The notes below the pieces were generated by a model that saw only the letters and a program-made list of their open reading frames with translations, did not search any database and was not told where the DNA came from. A program made the translations under genes and the position numbers. 64,000 nt of DNA from Streptomyces litmocidini (GTDB lineage: Bacteria; Actinomycetota; Actinomycetes; Streptomycetales; Streptomycetaceae): positions 262,761-326,760 of the forward strand of contig NZ_BMTQ01000002.1 in assembly GCF_014649755.1 (NCBI RefSeq), written 5' to 3'. Each line of letters opens with the position of its first letter. Within the stretch, counting starts at the first letter, position 1. Positions 9,082 to 17,307 of the stretch are shown in pieces.

Positions 9082-11367
9082 TCAGACGAACAGCGGCAGG
9101 GGGTTGAGGAGTTCGTACGGGGTGGGGGCGGTGAGCCGGCCCAGCGCGACCGGCACGTCGAAGAGACGGCCCGGCGCGAAACGTGGCCAGAACTGGCGCA
9201 TGCCGGGAACGATGACCTTCATCACAGGAAGCCCGATGTCCGGTCGCGTCTGGTCCAGGACCAGGACCTCCAGACCCCGCTCGGCGGCGAGTGCGGTGAG
9301 CGCCGCCACGTCGTCGGCGAGGTCGGCGCGCGGGGCGTACGGGTGGCTGCCGGGGCCGCTCGGGGCGATCCGCGGGTCCGGCAGCAGATGGGGCTGGTCC
9401 GCGACGGTCGCGGTGCGCCACCAGGCCACCGCCTGGGGATCGTCCACGGTGTAGCCCGAGCCGTCCGGGCGCGCGTCGACGACCGCCGGCAGCAGCTGGC
9501 CCATCTCGGTGAGCGCGCGGCGCACCGCGATGCGCGGGTCGAGGTGGGCGCCGAAGCCGAACAGGACGTCCTCGGAAGGGCGGTCGGTGCGCCGGGACAG
9601 GGCGGCCACCACCGGGATGCCGAAGTCGGAGGTCAGGTCCAGGGCCCAGACCTCGCGGCCGAGCGAGCGGTAGCCCGCGCGCAGCGGCTCGATCCACGTG
9701 TCGCCCGCGGCGACGAAGGCGTCGAGGTCGCAGGCGGGGGCGAGGGTGCGGTTGTACCACCACAGGGCCACCGCGTCGCGTTCCACGAGTTCGAGGAAGC
9801 CCTGCACAAAGGCGTCCTCGCGGCTGGAACCGGCGGCGTTGCCGTTGGAGTCCGCGCGCAGCGGGGCCGCGGGGTCGGCGTCGAAGTAGAGGAGGGAGGT
9901 GGGCAGCAGCCGCTGGGCGTTCCCGGTGAGCGACCACACGGGGGTCCAGTCGAGCGGCGCCTCCTCGTCGAAGGGGCGGCCGACGTACTGGAAGGGCGAG
10001 CCGGCCGCGTTCCAGACGTCCCGCTCGCGCATCTGCCGGGGGTCGTACAGCCGCACCGAGTCCGGGTGGACGGCGGCGGGGCCGAGCGCCCGGTAGCTGT
10101 CGCGGACCACGGGCTCGTCGCCGTGCCGCGAGCCGCTGTAGCGCTCGACGGCCTCGCACAGGGCGCTGACCGTGGCCTCCTCGGCCGTGAGGCCCTTGCC
10201 TCCGCTGAGCGCGCGCAGGCCCGCGCTGTGCCCGGCCAGGGTCGACGCCCGCATCGCCAGGTTGTGCCCGGAGAGGAAGCTGTGGGTGAAGTCGGGGCTG
10301 CGCGGGTTGCGCCGCACCTCGCGCACGACGCCGGTGACGCGGCCCACCAGATGGCCGTACCGCTCCAGCATCTGACGGGGGGACAGGGCGCGGTGGCCGT
10401 TCCCGCCGTCCGCCGCCTTGGGGCGGGGCCGGGGGACGAAGGGCTCGCGCACCCGGGCGCCCACGAGCCCGGGGTCGCCGCAGGCCGGGCACTGGGGGCG
10501 GCGGGTCACCGGATGCAGCTCGCCGGCGAGGGTGAGGACGTCGAAGGTGTGGACGGCGTCGCGGGTGGGGCCGGGCACGCCGGCCAGCCACTTGGCGGTC
10601 TCCAGGACGGCGGTGTGCAGGCCGGCCGCCCGGCTCGCGGCGATCGAGGCGTCGGGTCGGGACACCGGGGCCGTACTGCCCAGCGCGCGGTGCAGGGGGG
10701 CCTCGGAGCCGCGCTGGAGGCGCAGGCGTTCGGCGAGGCAGTGCCAGCAGGGGCCGTCGCCGGGGCGCAGGACGGGGCCGGTCCACGCCTCGGGGCCGCC
10801 GGGCCCGGCGAGGATCCAGGGCCGGCCGGCCGCGCGCTGCCGCGCGTCGACGTCGGCGAGCCGGGGGTCCAGGTAGTCGGCGCAGAGCACCAGGGCGACG
10901 TCGGCGTCCTCCGCTTCCGCGGTGGAGGGCGCGAGGACGAGCCCGGAGGCGGCGCAGGCGTCCCGTGCCTCCTCCGGGGAGACCGGGCCGTCGAGGACGA
11001 CGAGCCGTACGACCGCCGTGGCGGGCGGGGCCGCCGCTCCGGCCAGGTCCCAGAAGGCCTCGGCCGAAGGACCGGGGGCGGTGGGTGCGTCAGGAGAGGG
11101 GCGGGCGTGCGCGCGGAGGAGGTCCGCCGACCAGAGCTCGGCGAGCGCGCGGCGCAGCTCCTCCGGGCCGGCACCGGTGGCGGCGGCCTCCCGCAGCACC
11201 TGGTCCGGGGTGCGGCTGCCGTCGAGCAGGGGGGCCAGGGCCTCGGCCGGGGCGCCGCGCACGGCGCGGACGCCCCGCGCGGAGACGAGGTAGACCGCCT
11301 CGCCCGGCACGACGAGGCTGCGCAGATGGCTGCGCCAGCCGATCCGCGGTCCGCCGTCCACGGCCAC
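9082..11367 (-). CDS. Fused TOMM cyclodehydratase: leader-binding E1-like domain plus YcaO
   Basis: A 761-residue fused azoline-forming RiPP enzyme. Residues about 15-90 look like the winged-helix leader-recognition region of TOMM E1/ocin-ThiF proteins (PGEAVYLVSARGVRAVRGAP). Residues about 115-300 form a degenerate E1-like domain with two CxxC pairs (C207/C210 and C293/C296) that would bind structural zinc. The C-terminal half is YcaO, with ATP-binding signatures SALCEAVERYSG (401-412) and the later NSNGNAAGSS and ELVERDA. The C-terminus NPLPLFV is a short relative of the PxPxP tail of azoline synthetases. Family knowledge: such fusions convert Cys/Ser/Thr of a precursor to thiazoline/oxazoline using ATP. 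No TfuA partner is nearby, which argues against thioamidation. The precursor candidate ends 28 bases upstream. Confidence 0.9.
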   Translation of the reverse strand: MAVDGGPRIGWRSHLRSLVVPGEAVYLVSARGVRAVRGAPAEALAPLLDGSRTPDQVLREAAATGAGPEELRRALAELWSADLLRAHARPSPDAPTAPGPSAEAFWDLAGAAAPPATAVVRLVVLDGPVSPEEARDACAASGLVLAPSTAEAEDADVALVLCADYLDPRLADVDARQRAAGRPWILAGPGGPEAWTGPVLRPGDGPCWHCLAERLRLQRGSEAPLHRALGSTAPVSRPDASIAASRAAGLHTAVLETAKWLAGVPGPTRDAVHTFDVLTLAGELHPVTRRPQCPACGDPGLVGARVREPFVPRPRPKAADGGNGHRALSPRQMLERYGHLVGRVTGVVREVRRNPRSPDFTHSFLSGHNLAMRASTLAGHSAGLRALSGGKGLTAEEATVSALCEAVERYSGSRHGDEPVVRDSYRALGPAAVHPDSVRLYDPRQMRERDVWNAAGSPFQYVGRPFDEEAPLDWTPVWSLTGNAQRLLPTSLLYFDADPAAPLRADSNGNAAGSSREDAFVQGFLELVERDAVALWWYNRTLAPACDLDAFVAAGDTWIEPLRAGYRSLGREVWALDLTSDFGIPVVAALSRRTDRPSEDVLFGFGAHLDPRIAVRRALTEMGQLLPAVVDARPDGSGYTVDDPQAVAWWRTATVADQPHLLPDPRIAPSGPGSHPYAPRADLADDVAALTALAAERGLEVLVLDQTRPDIGLPVMKVIVPGMRQFWPRFAPGRLFDVPVALGRLTAPTPYELLNPLPLFV

Positions 11368-11395
11368 CGGTCCCCCCTGCTCGTGTACCGAGGCG

Positions 11396-11569
11396 TCAGG
11401 CCGCGACGGCCTCGGCCGGCTCGGGAGCCAGGATGCAGAGGGTGAACAGCGCCGCCGCGTCGGCGGGGACCGTGTCCAGGTCCTCGATCGACAGCGTGGC
11501 CGGGGACTCCTCGGGGGCCGGGGCGAGGACGGCGGCCCAGGCGGGGTTCTCGGCGAGGACGTGGTTCAT
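11396..11569 (-). CDS. Candidate RiPP precursor peptide for the YcaO enzyme
   Basis: A 57-residue ORF not marked by longer-ORF calling. It starts with ATG at 11569, has GGAAGGA 6-12 bases upstream, and ends 28 bases before the YcaO start on the same strand. The first 40 residues look like a leader: acidic, Ala/Pro-rich, with SIEDLDTVP (residues 27-35), similar in style to the leader motifs bound by RiPP recognition elements. The C-terminal part LFTLCILAPEPAEAVAA (41-57) contains the only Cys (residue 45) plus one Thr, so at most one or two azolines could form. The strong ribosome-binding site, position and leader-like composition support a real gene. That it is the substrate is inference. Confidence 0.72.
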   Translation of the reverse strand: MNHVLAENPAWAAVLAPAPEESPATLSIEDLDTVPADAAALFTLCILAPEPAEAVAA

Positions 11570-11708
11570 GGGGGTTCCTTCCAGAATCCTTCGGGTCTTC
11601 CAAGAGGACGTTCGAGCTGTGGGCGTGGTGACGCAGCGCCTCGCTGGATTGTCCGAACACCTGATGATCGCCGACCAGTGTTCCCGTCACGAATCGGAGG
11701 TGACGGAT

Positions 11709-12860
11709 TCACATCCCCCCGCGGGCGCGGACCATGTCGGCGATGGCGACCGTCACGTCGTGGGGTGTGGGAAGCCCCGCGATCTCCCTGCTCAGCTCCT
11801 CGGTCCTGGCCTTGTAGGACGGGTCCTCGAGCAGTTCCCGGCACATCTTGGCGACGTTCTCGGGGGAGTCGTCCTCTCCCGCCGTCAGCATGATCGCGGC
11901 ACCGTACTCCGCGAGCCGGGCCGACATCCCCACCTGCTTCGGCATCGCCGGGATCAGCAGCTGCGGGACGCCGCACACGATCGCGTGCAGCATCGTGTTG
12001 CCGCCGGCCCGGTGCACCAGCAGGTCGCAGGTGCGCAGCACGACGTCGAGCGGCAGCCAGCCCGCCCGTACGTTCTCCGGAAGGTCGCCCAGGGCGTCCG
12101 CGATCTCCTGCGGCGCCGCGATGAGCAGCTCCACGTCCAGCCCGGCGACCTTCTCCACCAGCGCGGACAGGGCGTCGGCCTCGTAGTCGGCGGTCACCCG
12201 GCTGCCGGCCGAGACCAGGACGCGCGGCCGGTCGCCGCTCCTGGAGTACATCCAGGGTTCCAGCGCCCGCTGGGTGTTGAAGGGCACGTACCCCATGAAC
12301 TGCGCGGGTCCCGCGTCCGGACGGCGGGCGCCGGGCGGGCAGATCTCCACGTACATGTCCGGGTCGGGGATCGAGGACAGGCCCATCTCCTCCAGTTCCG
12401 GGGCCAGTTCGGCGGCGGCGGAGAGGTCGATGACGGACGGCTCGCCCATGTTGAGCGCGTGCCGCACCCAGGGCAGGCCGAAGCGGTGGGCGACGAGCGG
12501 GGCGGCGTACGAGAGGGCTCCGGCGACCAGGACGTCGGGCCGCCAGCGCTCGACCAGCGGGACGAGGCCCTCCATGCTGCCCAGGGCGAGGCGGGCCATG
12601 CCGCGGCCGTTGAACAGGTTCCGCTCGTGGGGGTCCTTGGGGATCTCCAGCGGATTGCCGTGCCGGTCGCGCTGCATGAAGTCGTACATGGTGCGCGGGG
12701 TGATCGGGACGCCGGGCAGGCCCGTCGCGGCGACCAGCGGCATCACGTTCTCCGTGGCCCCGACGATCACCTCGTGGCCGGCGTTGCGCGCCGCGAGCGC
12801 CAGCGGGGTGATGGGGAAGACCGCCCCCGCGCTTCCTCCGGACACAAAAAGGAATCTCAT
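11709..12860 (-). CDS. GT-B glycosyltransferase (antibiotic macroside/EryCIII-like family)
   Basis: A 383-residue NDP-sugar-dependent glycosyltransferase. The N-terminal acceptor domain begins MRFLFVSGGSAGAVFPITPLALAARNAGHEV, with the family's glycine loop and conserved His (HE). The C-terminal donor domain carries VLVSAGSRVT and the nucleotide-binding motif LVHRAGGNTMLHAIVCGVPQLLIP, a variant of the usual H-GG-GT motif. It would transfer the deoxysugar made by the cluster to the polyketide, or possibly act on the RiPP product, because it heads the operon with the precursor and YcaO genes. The ATG is only 8 bases after a TAGCGT -10-like element, so the mRNA may be leaderless. Confidence 0.88.
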   Translation of the reverse strand: MRFLFVSGGSAGAVFPITPLALAARNAGHEVIVGATENVMPLVAATGLPGVPITPRTMYDFMQRDRHGNPLEIPKDPHERNLFNGRGMARLALGSMEGLVPLVERWRPDVLVAGALSYAAPLVAHRFGLPWVRHALNMGEPSVIDLSAAAELAPELEEMGLSSIPDPDMYVEICPPGARRPDAGPAQFMGYVPFNTQRALEPWMYSRSGDRPRVLVSAGSRVTADYEADALSALVEKVAGLDVELLIAAPQEIADALGDLPENVRAGWLPLDVVLRTCDLLVHRAGGNTMLHAIVCGVPQLLIPAMPKQVGMSARLAEYGAAIMLTAGEDDSPENVAKMCRELLEDPSYKARTEELSREIAGLPTPHDVTVAIADMVRARGGM

Positions 12861-12883
12861 GGCCGCGGACGCTAGGGAGCGGG

Positions 12884-12912
12884 GGTCGAGCGCTCCTGGA
12901 GCGCTGCTGGAA
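12884..12912 (-). promoter_or_regulatory. SARP-type operator before the glycosyltransferase-precursor-YcaO operon
   Basis: Read on the minus strand, three heptamers TTCCAGC, CTCCAGG and CTCGACC occur with an exact 11-bp period (7 + 4 spacer). A TAGCGT -10-like element (12866-12871) follows 9-10 bases downstream, and the ATG lies 8 bases after that. The arrangement matches DnrI/ActII-ORF4-type sites and the other boxes in this cluster. Confidence 0.65.
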
Positions 12913-13103
12913 GCGGTACGGGGGCGGGGGCGGGCGGTGCGCGGGCGGCGGGGGCAGATGCGGGCGGTGCGCGGCCGGCGGGGGCGGATGCGGGCGGTGC
13001 CGTGCGGTGCGGTCGGTGCCGGGCGGTGTGGTCGGTGCGGCGTACGGGAGGGAGTTCGAGGGGCTCTGTAGCCGGGCCCTAGCGGGGAGCCGCACGATTC
13101 CCC
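12913..13103. repeat. GC-rich intergenic stretch with a 30-bp imperfect tandem duplication
   Basis: The 339-base gap between the glycosyltransferase and exporter genes holds the SARP box at its left end and the SoxR-type promoter at its right end. Between them is a G-rich stretch (about 12935-13030) with two nearly identical 30-base units sharing the core GCGGGCGGTGC, followed by degenerate GCGGTGC copies. No gene is visible there. Confidence 0.5.
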
Positions 13104-13134
13104 TTGACCTCCAGTGCGCTAGAGGTTTCATCCT
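13104..13134 (+). promoter_or_regulatory. SoxR-type promoter/operator of the exporter gene
   Basis: TTGACC (13104-13109) is separated by 19 bases from CATCCT (13129-13134). The long spacer is the hallmark of MerR-family promoters. Embedded is the near-palindrome ACCTCCAGTGCGCTAGAGGT (13107-13126), resembling the SoxR box (CCTCAAG...CTTGAGG). A second copy precedes frnE-soxR. Confidence 0.75.
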
Positions 13135-13199
13135 GGTCCGGACGCAGCGGCCCGCCCCCCTCCCGACGTCCCTTCCGAATCCGAAGGAAGAAAATCCCG

Positions 13200-14876
13200 A
13201 TGACAGACACAGCGAAGCCGGATTCCCCCGCGCCCGATTCCGGTGCCGGGACGGCGGACAGGCGCAGGATCCGGCTGATCATGACGGGCCTGCTGCTCGG
13301 CCTGTTCATGGCCGCGCTCGACCAGACGATCATCTCCGCGGCGCTGCGCACCATCGCCGACGACCTGGACGGCCTCTCGGAGCAGGCCTGGGCGAACACC
13401 TCGTACATGATCACCTCGGTGATCACGACGGCCCTCTACGGCAAGCTCTCGGACATCTACGGCCGCCGGCCCGTCTACGTCAGCGCCGTCGGCATCTTCG
13501 TCCTCGGCTCCGTGCTCTCCGGCCTCGCCCAGTCCATGACGACGCTCGCCGTGTTCCGCGGCATCCAGGGCATCGGCGCGGGCGGCCTGATGAGCCTCGC
13601 CTTCGCGATCCTCACCGACCTGGTGCCGCTGACCGAACGCAGCCGCTACCAGGCGTGGTTCGGCGCGGTCTTCGGCGTCTCGGCCGTCGTCGGCCCCGTC
13701 GCGGGCGGCTTCTTCGCCGGACTCGACTCCTTCCTCGGCGCGACCGGCTGGCGCTGGGCCTTCTTCATCAACGTGCCGATCGGCCTGGCCGCCGCGCTCC
13801 TCATCGCCACGCTGGTGCGCGTCCAGCCGAACCGCACCCGGCACAAGTTCGACATCGCGGGCCTGCTCGCGCTGATCGCCTGCCTGCTGCCGCTGCTCTT
13901 CGCGGTCGAACAGGGCCCGAAGTGGGGCTGGACCGACGCGGGAACGCTTCTGCTGTTCGGTCTGGGCGCGGTCGGCCTGGTGCTGTTCCTGCTGGCGCAG
14001 AAGCGGGCGGCCGACGCGGCCCTGCTGCCCACGCCGATGTTCCGCAACCCGCTCTTCTCCGTCTACAACGGCGTCAACGTCCTCATCGGCGCCGCCGTGT
14101 TCGGCGCGCTGTCCGTCCTGCCGCTGTACTTCCAGATGGTCAAGGGGCTGTCCCCCACCGAGGCCGGCCTGATGATGCTGCCGCAGACGCTGGGCATCGT
14201 CGTGGCGGGCCGGATCGCCGGTCCGTACGTCACCAGGACGGGCCGCTACAAGGTGGTCCTGCTGACCGGCCTCGTCCTGATGGTCGCCGCGACCCTCTGG
14301 TTCGGAACGCTCACCGTGGACACCTCGCTGTGGCTGACGGGCGTCGCCGCCGGACTGATGGGCTTCGGCATCGGCCTGTGCTGGCAGGTCATGCTCATCG
14401 CGATCCAGACGGGCGTCGCGCCGCAGTACATGGGCGCCGGCATGGGCTCGTTCACCTTCTTCCGGCAGATCGGCGGCACCGCCGGCATCGCCGTCTTCCT
14501 GTCGATGTTCTTCGGCGCGGTCGGCGAGAAGGTCGCCGCGGCCTACCGCGACGCCGCCTCCGACCCCGCCTTCGCGGCGGCCCTGAACGACCCGTCCGTG
14601 ACCGGGCAGGCAGCCAACAAGGTGCTGCTCGGAGCCCGGAACGGCGCCGTACCGATGGACGACAGCTCCTTCCTCGACCGGGCCGACCCGCGGCTCGCCA
14701 AGCCGTTCCTGGAGGGCATGGCCGAGGCGATGCAGACCGTCTTCGTGGTCAGCGGGGTCATGCTGCTGATCGCCCTCGTCCTCGCGGCCGTGCCGAAGGA
14801 GAAGCGCCGCGAGCCCGCCGCCGGTGCGCCGGGCGGCGCCAAGGAGCAGGGGAAGCAGCCCGCGGGCAAGAACTGA
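13200..14876 (+). CDS. MFS drug exporter, DHA2 (EmrB/QacA, 14-TM) family
   Basis: A 558-residue proton-coupled efflux transporter. Fourteen hydrophobic segments are visible, starting at residue about 27 (LIMTGLLLGLFMAALDQTIISAAL, the motif D1 region), with motif A GKLSDIYGRRPVY in the first cytoplasmic loop and motif C GVSAVVGPVAGGFF in TM5. The C-terminus is a basic/Ala/Gly tail. ATG at 13200 is preceded by GAAGGAAG. A SoxR-type promoter lies 65 bases upstream, so expression is probably induced by a redox-active compound, most simply the cluster product. It is followed by a strong terminator, so it forms its own transcript. Confidence 0.93.
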   Translation: MTDTAKPDSPAPDSGAGTADRRRIRLIMTGLLLGLFMAALDQTIISAALRTIADDLDGLSEQAWANTSYMITSVITTALYGKLSDIYGRRPVYVSAVGIFVLGSVLSGLAQSMTTLAVFRGIQGIGAGGLMSLAFAILTDLVPLTERSRYQAWFGAVFGVSAVVGPVAGGFFAGLDSFLGATGWRWAFFINVPIGLAAALLIATLVRVQPNRTRHKFDIAGLLALIACLLPLLFAVEQGPKWGWTDAGTLLLFGLGAVGLVLFLLAQKRAADAALLPTPMFRNPLFSVYNGVNVLIGAAVFGALSVLPLYFQMVKGLSPTEAGLMMLPQTLGIVVAGRIAGPYVTRTGRYKVVLLTGLVLMVAATLWFGTLTVDTSLWLTGVAAGLMGFGIGLCWQVMLIAIQTGVAPQYMGAGMGSFTFFRQIGGTAGIAVFLSMFFGAVGEKVAAAYRDAASDPAFAAALNDPSVTGQAANKVLLGARNGAVPMDDSSFLDRADPRLAKPFLEGMAEAMQTVFVVSGVMLLIALVLAAVPKEKRREPAAGAPGGAKEQGKQPAGKN

Positions 14877-15009
14877 CCGACCGCCGCGCCGGAACCATCG
14901 GGGCCAGACCCCGGGACCCCGGACGCCCACCCGCGTGCCGCCCGCCCCACCGGCGGGCGAGCACGCCCCCGTACGGACGCGCGCTTTTCCCCCGTTGCGC
15001 GCGTCCACG

Positions 15010-15037
15010 AAGGGGGCCGGCCCGTGCCGGCCCCCTT
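15010..15037 (+). terminator. Hairpin terminator after exporter gene
   Basis: A perfect 12-bp stem (15010-15021 with 15026-15037) with a 4-base loop in the 299-base gap between the exporter and the sugar genes. There is no clear T-run, as is common in Streptomyces. Confidence 0.6.
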
Positions 15038-15083
15038 CTCCGCGTTCACCCGGGCACGCTCGCGCGGGAAGGTCCCGCGCCGG

Positions 15084-15112
15084 GTCCAGCTGGATTGGAC
15101 CGGCCCTCTAGG
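15084..15112 (+). promoter_or_regulatory. Possible SARP operator before the sugar nucleotide genes
   Basis: GTCCAGC (15084), TTGGACC (15095) and CTCTAGG (15106) are spaced by exactly 11 bp, 64 bases upstream of the thymidylyltransferase start. The first and third fit the cluster heptamer; the middle one is poor. Confidence 0.45.
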
Positions 15113-15175
15113 TCGGCTTCGCAGAATCGTCCCCGTAACCGAGGCAAGGGCCGAAGGCGGGAGTGAAGGGTTGCC

Positions 15176-16237
15176 ATGAAGGCACTGATTCTGTCCGGAG
15201 GGATGGGGACCAGACTGCGTCCCTTCACCTATTCCATGCCCAAACAGCTGGTGCCCGTCGCCAACAAGCCGATCCTGACGCACTGCCTGGAGAACGTCCG
15301 CGCCATCGGCGTCGAGGACGTCGCCGTCGTCGTCGGCGACCGCGCCGAGGACATCCGCGCCGTCGTCGGAGACGGCTCCGCCTACGGGCTGAACGTCACC
15401 TATCTCCAGCAGGAGGCCCCGCTCGGCCTGGCGCACGCCGTCGCCATCGCCGGGGAGTTCCTCGGGGAGGAGGACTTCGTGATGTACCTGGGCGACAACA
15501 TCCTCGCCGACGGCATCGCCGAGTCCGCCCGCGACTTCCGGGCCGACCGCCCCGCCGCCCGGCTGCTGCTCACCAAGGTGGACGACCCGCGCGCCTACGG
15601 CGTCGCCGAGGTCGACGCCGAGGGCCGGGTCCGCGCGCTGGTCGAGAAGCCGCAGCAGCCGCGCAGCGACCTCGCCGTGATCGGCGTGTACTTCTTCACC
15701 GCCGCCGTGCACGAGGCGGTCCGCGCCATCGAGCCGAGCGCCCGGGGCGAGCTGGAGATCACCGACGCGATCCAGTACCTGGTGGAACGCGGCGACCGCG
15801 TCGTCGCCGGCGAGTACTCCGGCTACTGGAAGGACACCGGCAGCCCCGACGACCTCCTCGACTGCAACCGGGTGCTGCTGCGCGGACTCCCCCCCGGCGT
15901 ACGGGGCGAGGTCGACGCGGCCAGCACGCTCGAAGGGCACGTGGTCGTCGAGGCCGGGGCCCTCGTGGAGCGCTCGCACCTCGTCGGACCGCTCGTGGTG
16001 GGGGCGGGCAGCGTCGTGCGCGACAGCGAGCTCGGCCCGTACACCGCCCTCGGCCGCGACTGCGTCCTCGAGGACGCCGGCATCCGCGACTCGATCGTCC
16101 TCGACGGCGTGTCCATCCAGGGCGTGCGCGGCCTGTCCGGCTCGCTCATCGGCCGCTCGGCCGACGTGCGCGGCGGCGAGGCCGCCGGGCGACGGCTCAT
16201 CATCGGCGACCACACCCGGGCGGAGGTGGCCGCATGA
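15176..16237 (+). CDS. Glucose-1-phosphate thymidylyltransferase (long form)
   Basis: A 353-residue enzyme making dTDP-glucose from glucose 1-phosphate and dTTP, the first step of deoxysugar supply. The nucleotidyltransferase signature is at the start (LSGGMGTRLRPFTYSMPKQLVPVANKPI, residues 6-33), followed by sugar-binding LGDNILADG and VEKPQQP. Residues about 245-350 form a left-handed beta-helix extension (LVVGAGSVVRDSELGPYTALG), as in the StrD-like long class rather than the short RmlA class of primary metabolism. The ATG is preceded by GGGAGTGAAGG. It overlaps the 4,6-dehydratase by 4 bases (ATGA), so the two are translationally coupled. Confidence 0.94.
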   Translation: MKALILSGGMGTRLRPFTYSMPKQLVPVANKPILTHCLENVRAIGVEDVAVVVGDRAEDIRAVVGDGSAYGLNVTYLQQEAPLGLAHAVAIAGEFLGEEDFVMYLGDNILADGIAESARDFRADRPAARLLLTKVDDPRAYGVAEVDAEGRVRALVEKPQQPRSDLAVIGVYFFTAAVHEAVRAIEPSARGELEITDAIQYLVERGDRVVAGEYSGYWKDTGSPDDLLDCNRVLLRGLPPGVRGEVDAASTLEGHVVVEAGALVERSHLVGPLVVGAGSVVRDSELGPYTALGRDCVLEDAGIRDSIVLDGVSIQGVRGLSGSLIGRSADVRGGEAAGRRLIIGDHTRAEVAA

Positions 16238-17199
16238 GGCTCCTGGTCACCGGCGCCGCCGGGTTCATCGGCTCGCACTACGTCCGCCAGATCCTCGCGG
16301 GTGCCTACCCCGAAACCGAGGACGTCGACGTCACGGTCGTCGACCGGCTCACCTACGCGGGCCGCCGCGACAACCTCCCCGAGCACCACGACCGGCTCGA
16401 CTTCGTCCGGGGCGACATCTGCGACCGGGGCCTCCTCGACCGCGTCCTCCCGGGCCACGACGCGATCGTGCACTTCGCGGCCGAGTCCCACGTCGACCGC
16501 TCCCTCACCGGCCCCGGCGAGTTCGTCCGCACGAACGTCACGGGCACCCAGCAGCTGCTCGACGCCGCCCTGCACGCCGGGGTGGACCGGGTTCTGCACG
16601 TCTCCACCGACGAGGTGTACGGCTCGCTGGACAGCGGCACCTGGACCGAGGACAGCCCGCTGCTGCCCAACTCGCCCTACGCCGCGTCCAAGGCCTCCAG
16701 CGACCTGATCGCCCGGGCCTACCACCGCACGCACGGGCTCGACGTCCGCGTCACCCGCTGCTCCAACAACTACGGTCCCCGCCAGCATCCCGAGAAGCTC
16801 ATCCCCCACTTCGTCACGCGGCTGCTGACCGGCCGGAAGGTCCCGCTGTACGGCGACGGCCGCAACGTGCGCGAATGGCTGCACGTGGACGACCACTGCC
16901 GGGCCCTGCACCTGGTCCTCACCAAGGGCCGGGCCGGCGAGATCTACAACATCGGCGGCGGCAGCGGCATGAGCAACCGCGAGATGACCGCCCGCCTGCT
17001 CGACCTCCTGGGCGCGGACTGGGACATGGTGCGCCATGTCGAGGACCGCCTCGGACACGACTTCCGCTACGCGATCGACGACTCCAAGATCCGCGAGGAG
17101 CTGGGCTACGCGCCCCGCTGGTCGATCGAGAGCGGGCTGGGGGCGGTCGTGGACTGGTACCGCGACCACCCCGAATTCTGGCGCGCCCCCGTCTCCTGA
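16234..17199 (+). CDS. dTDP-glucose 4,6-dehydratase
   Basis: A 321-residue extended SDR that oxidises and dehydrates dTDP-glucose to dTDP-4-keto-6-deoxyglucose, the branch point for all deoxysugars. It shows the NAD-binding GAAGFIGSH (residues 7-15), HFAAESHVDRS and STDEVYG motifs, the catalytic YAASKASSD (YxxxK) and CSNNYGPRQHPEKLIPHF. The length is normal for the family. Overlap with the preceding thymidylyltransferase gene indicates an operon dedicated to the cluster's sugar. Confidence 0.95.
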   Translation: MRLLVTGAAGFIGSHYVRQILAGAYPETEDVDVTVVDRLTYAGRRDNLPEHHDRLDFVRGDICDRGLLDRVLPGHDAIVHFAAESHVDRSLTGPGEFVRTNVTGTQQLLDAALHAGVDRVLHVSTDEVYGSLDSGTWTEDSPLLPNSPYAASKASSDLIARAYHRTHGLDVRVTRCSNNYGPRQHPEKLIPHFVTRLLTGRKVPLYGDGRNVREWLHVDDHCRALHLVLTKGRAGEIYNIGGGSGMSNREMTARLLDLLGADWDMVRHVEDRLGHDFRYAIDDSKIREELGYAPRWSIESGLGAVVDWYRDHPEFWRAPVS

Positions 17200-17307
17200 C
17201 CACGGGACGCCGTGTGCCGTCGATCGGCACCGGCGCGCCTTCCTCACCATCCAGCCGCCGGCACCCGGCCGGCGGAACGCCGTCGACGAGAACGGAACCC
17301 CACCACC

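Noticed and set aside
9049..11445. Long plus-strand ORF (about 798 codons) opposite the YcaO gene
   Set aside because: It is antisense to a gene with clear family motifs on the minus strand; its composition is low-complexity Gly/Arg/Val and its length is explained by high GC at third codon positions.
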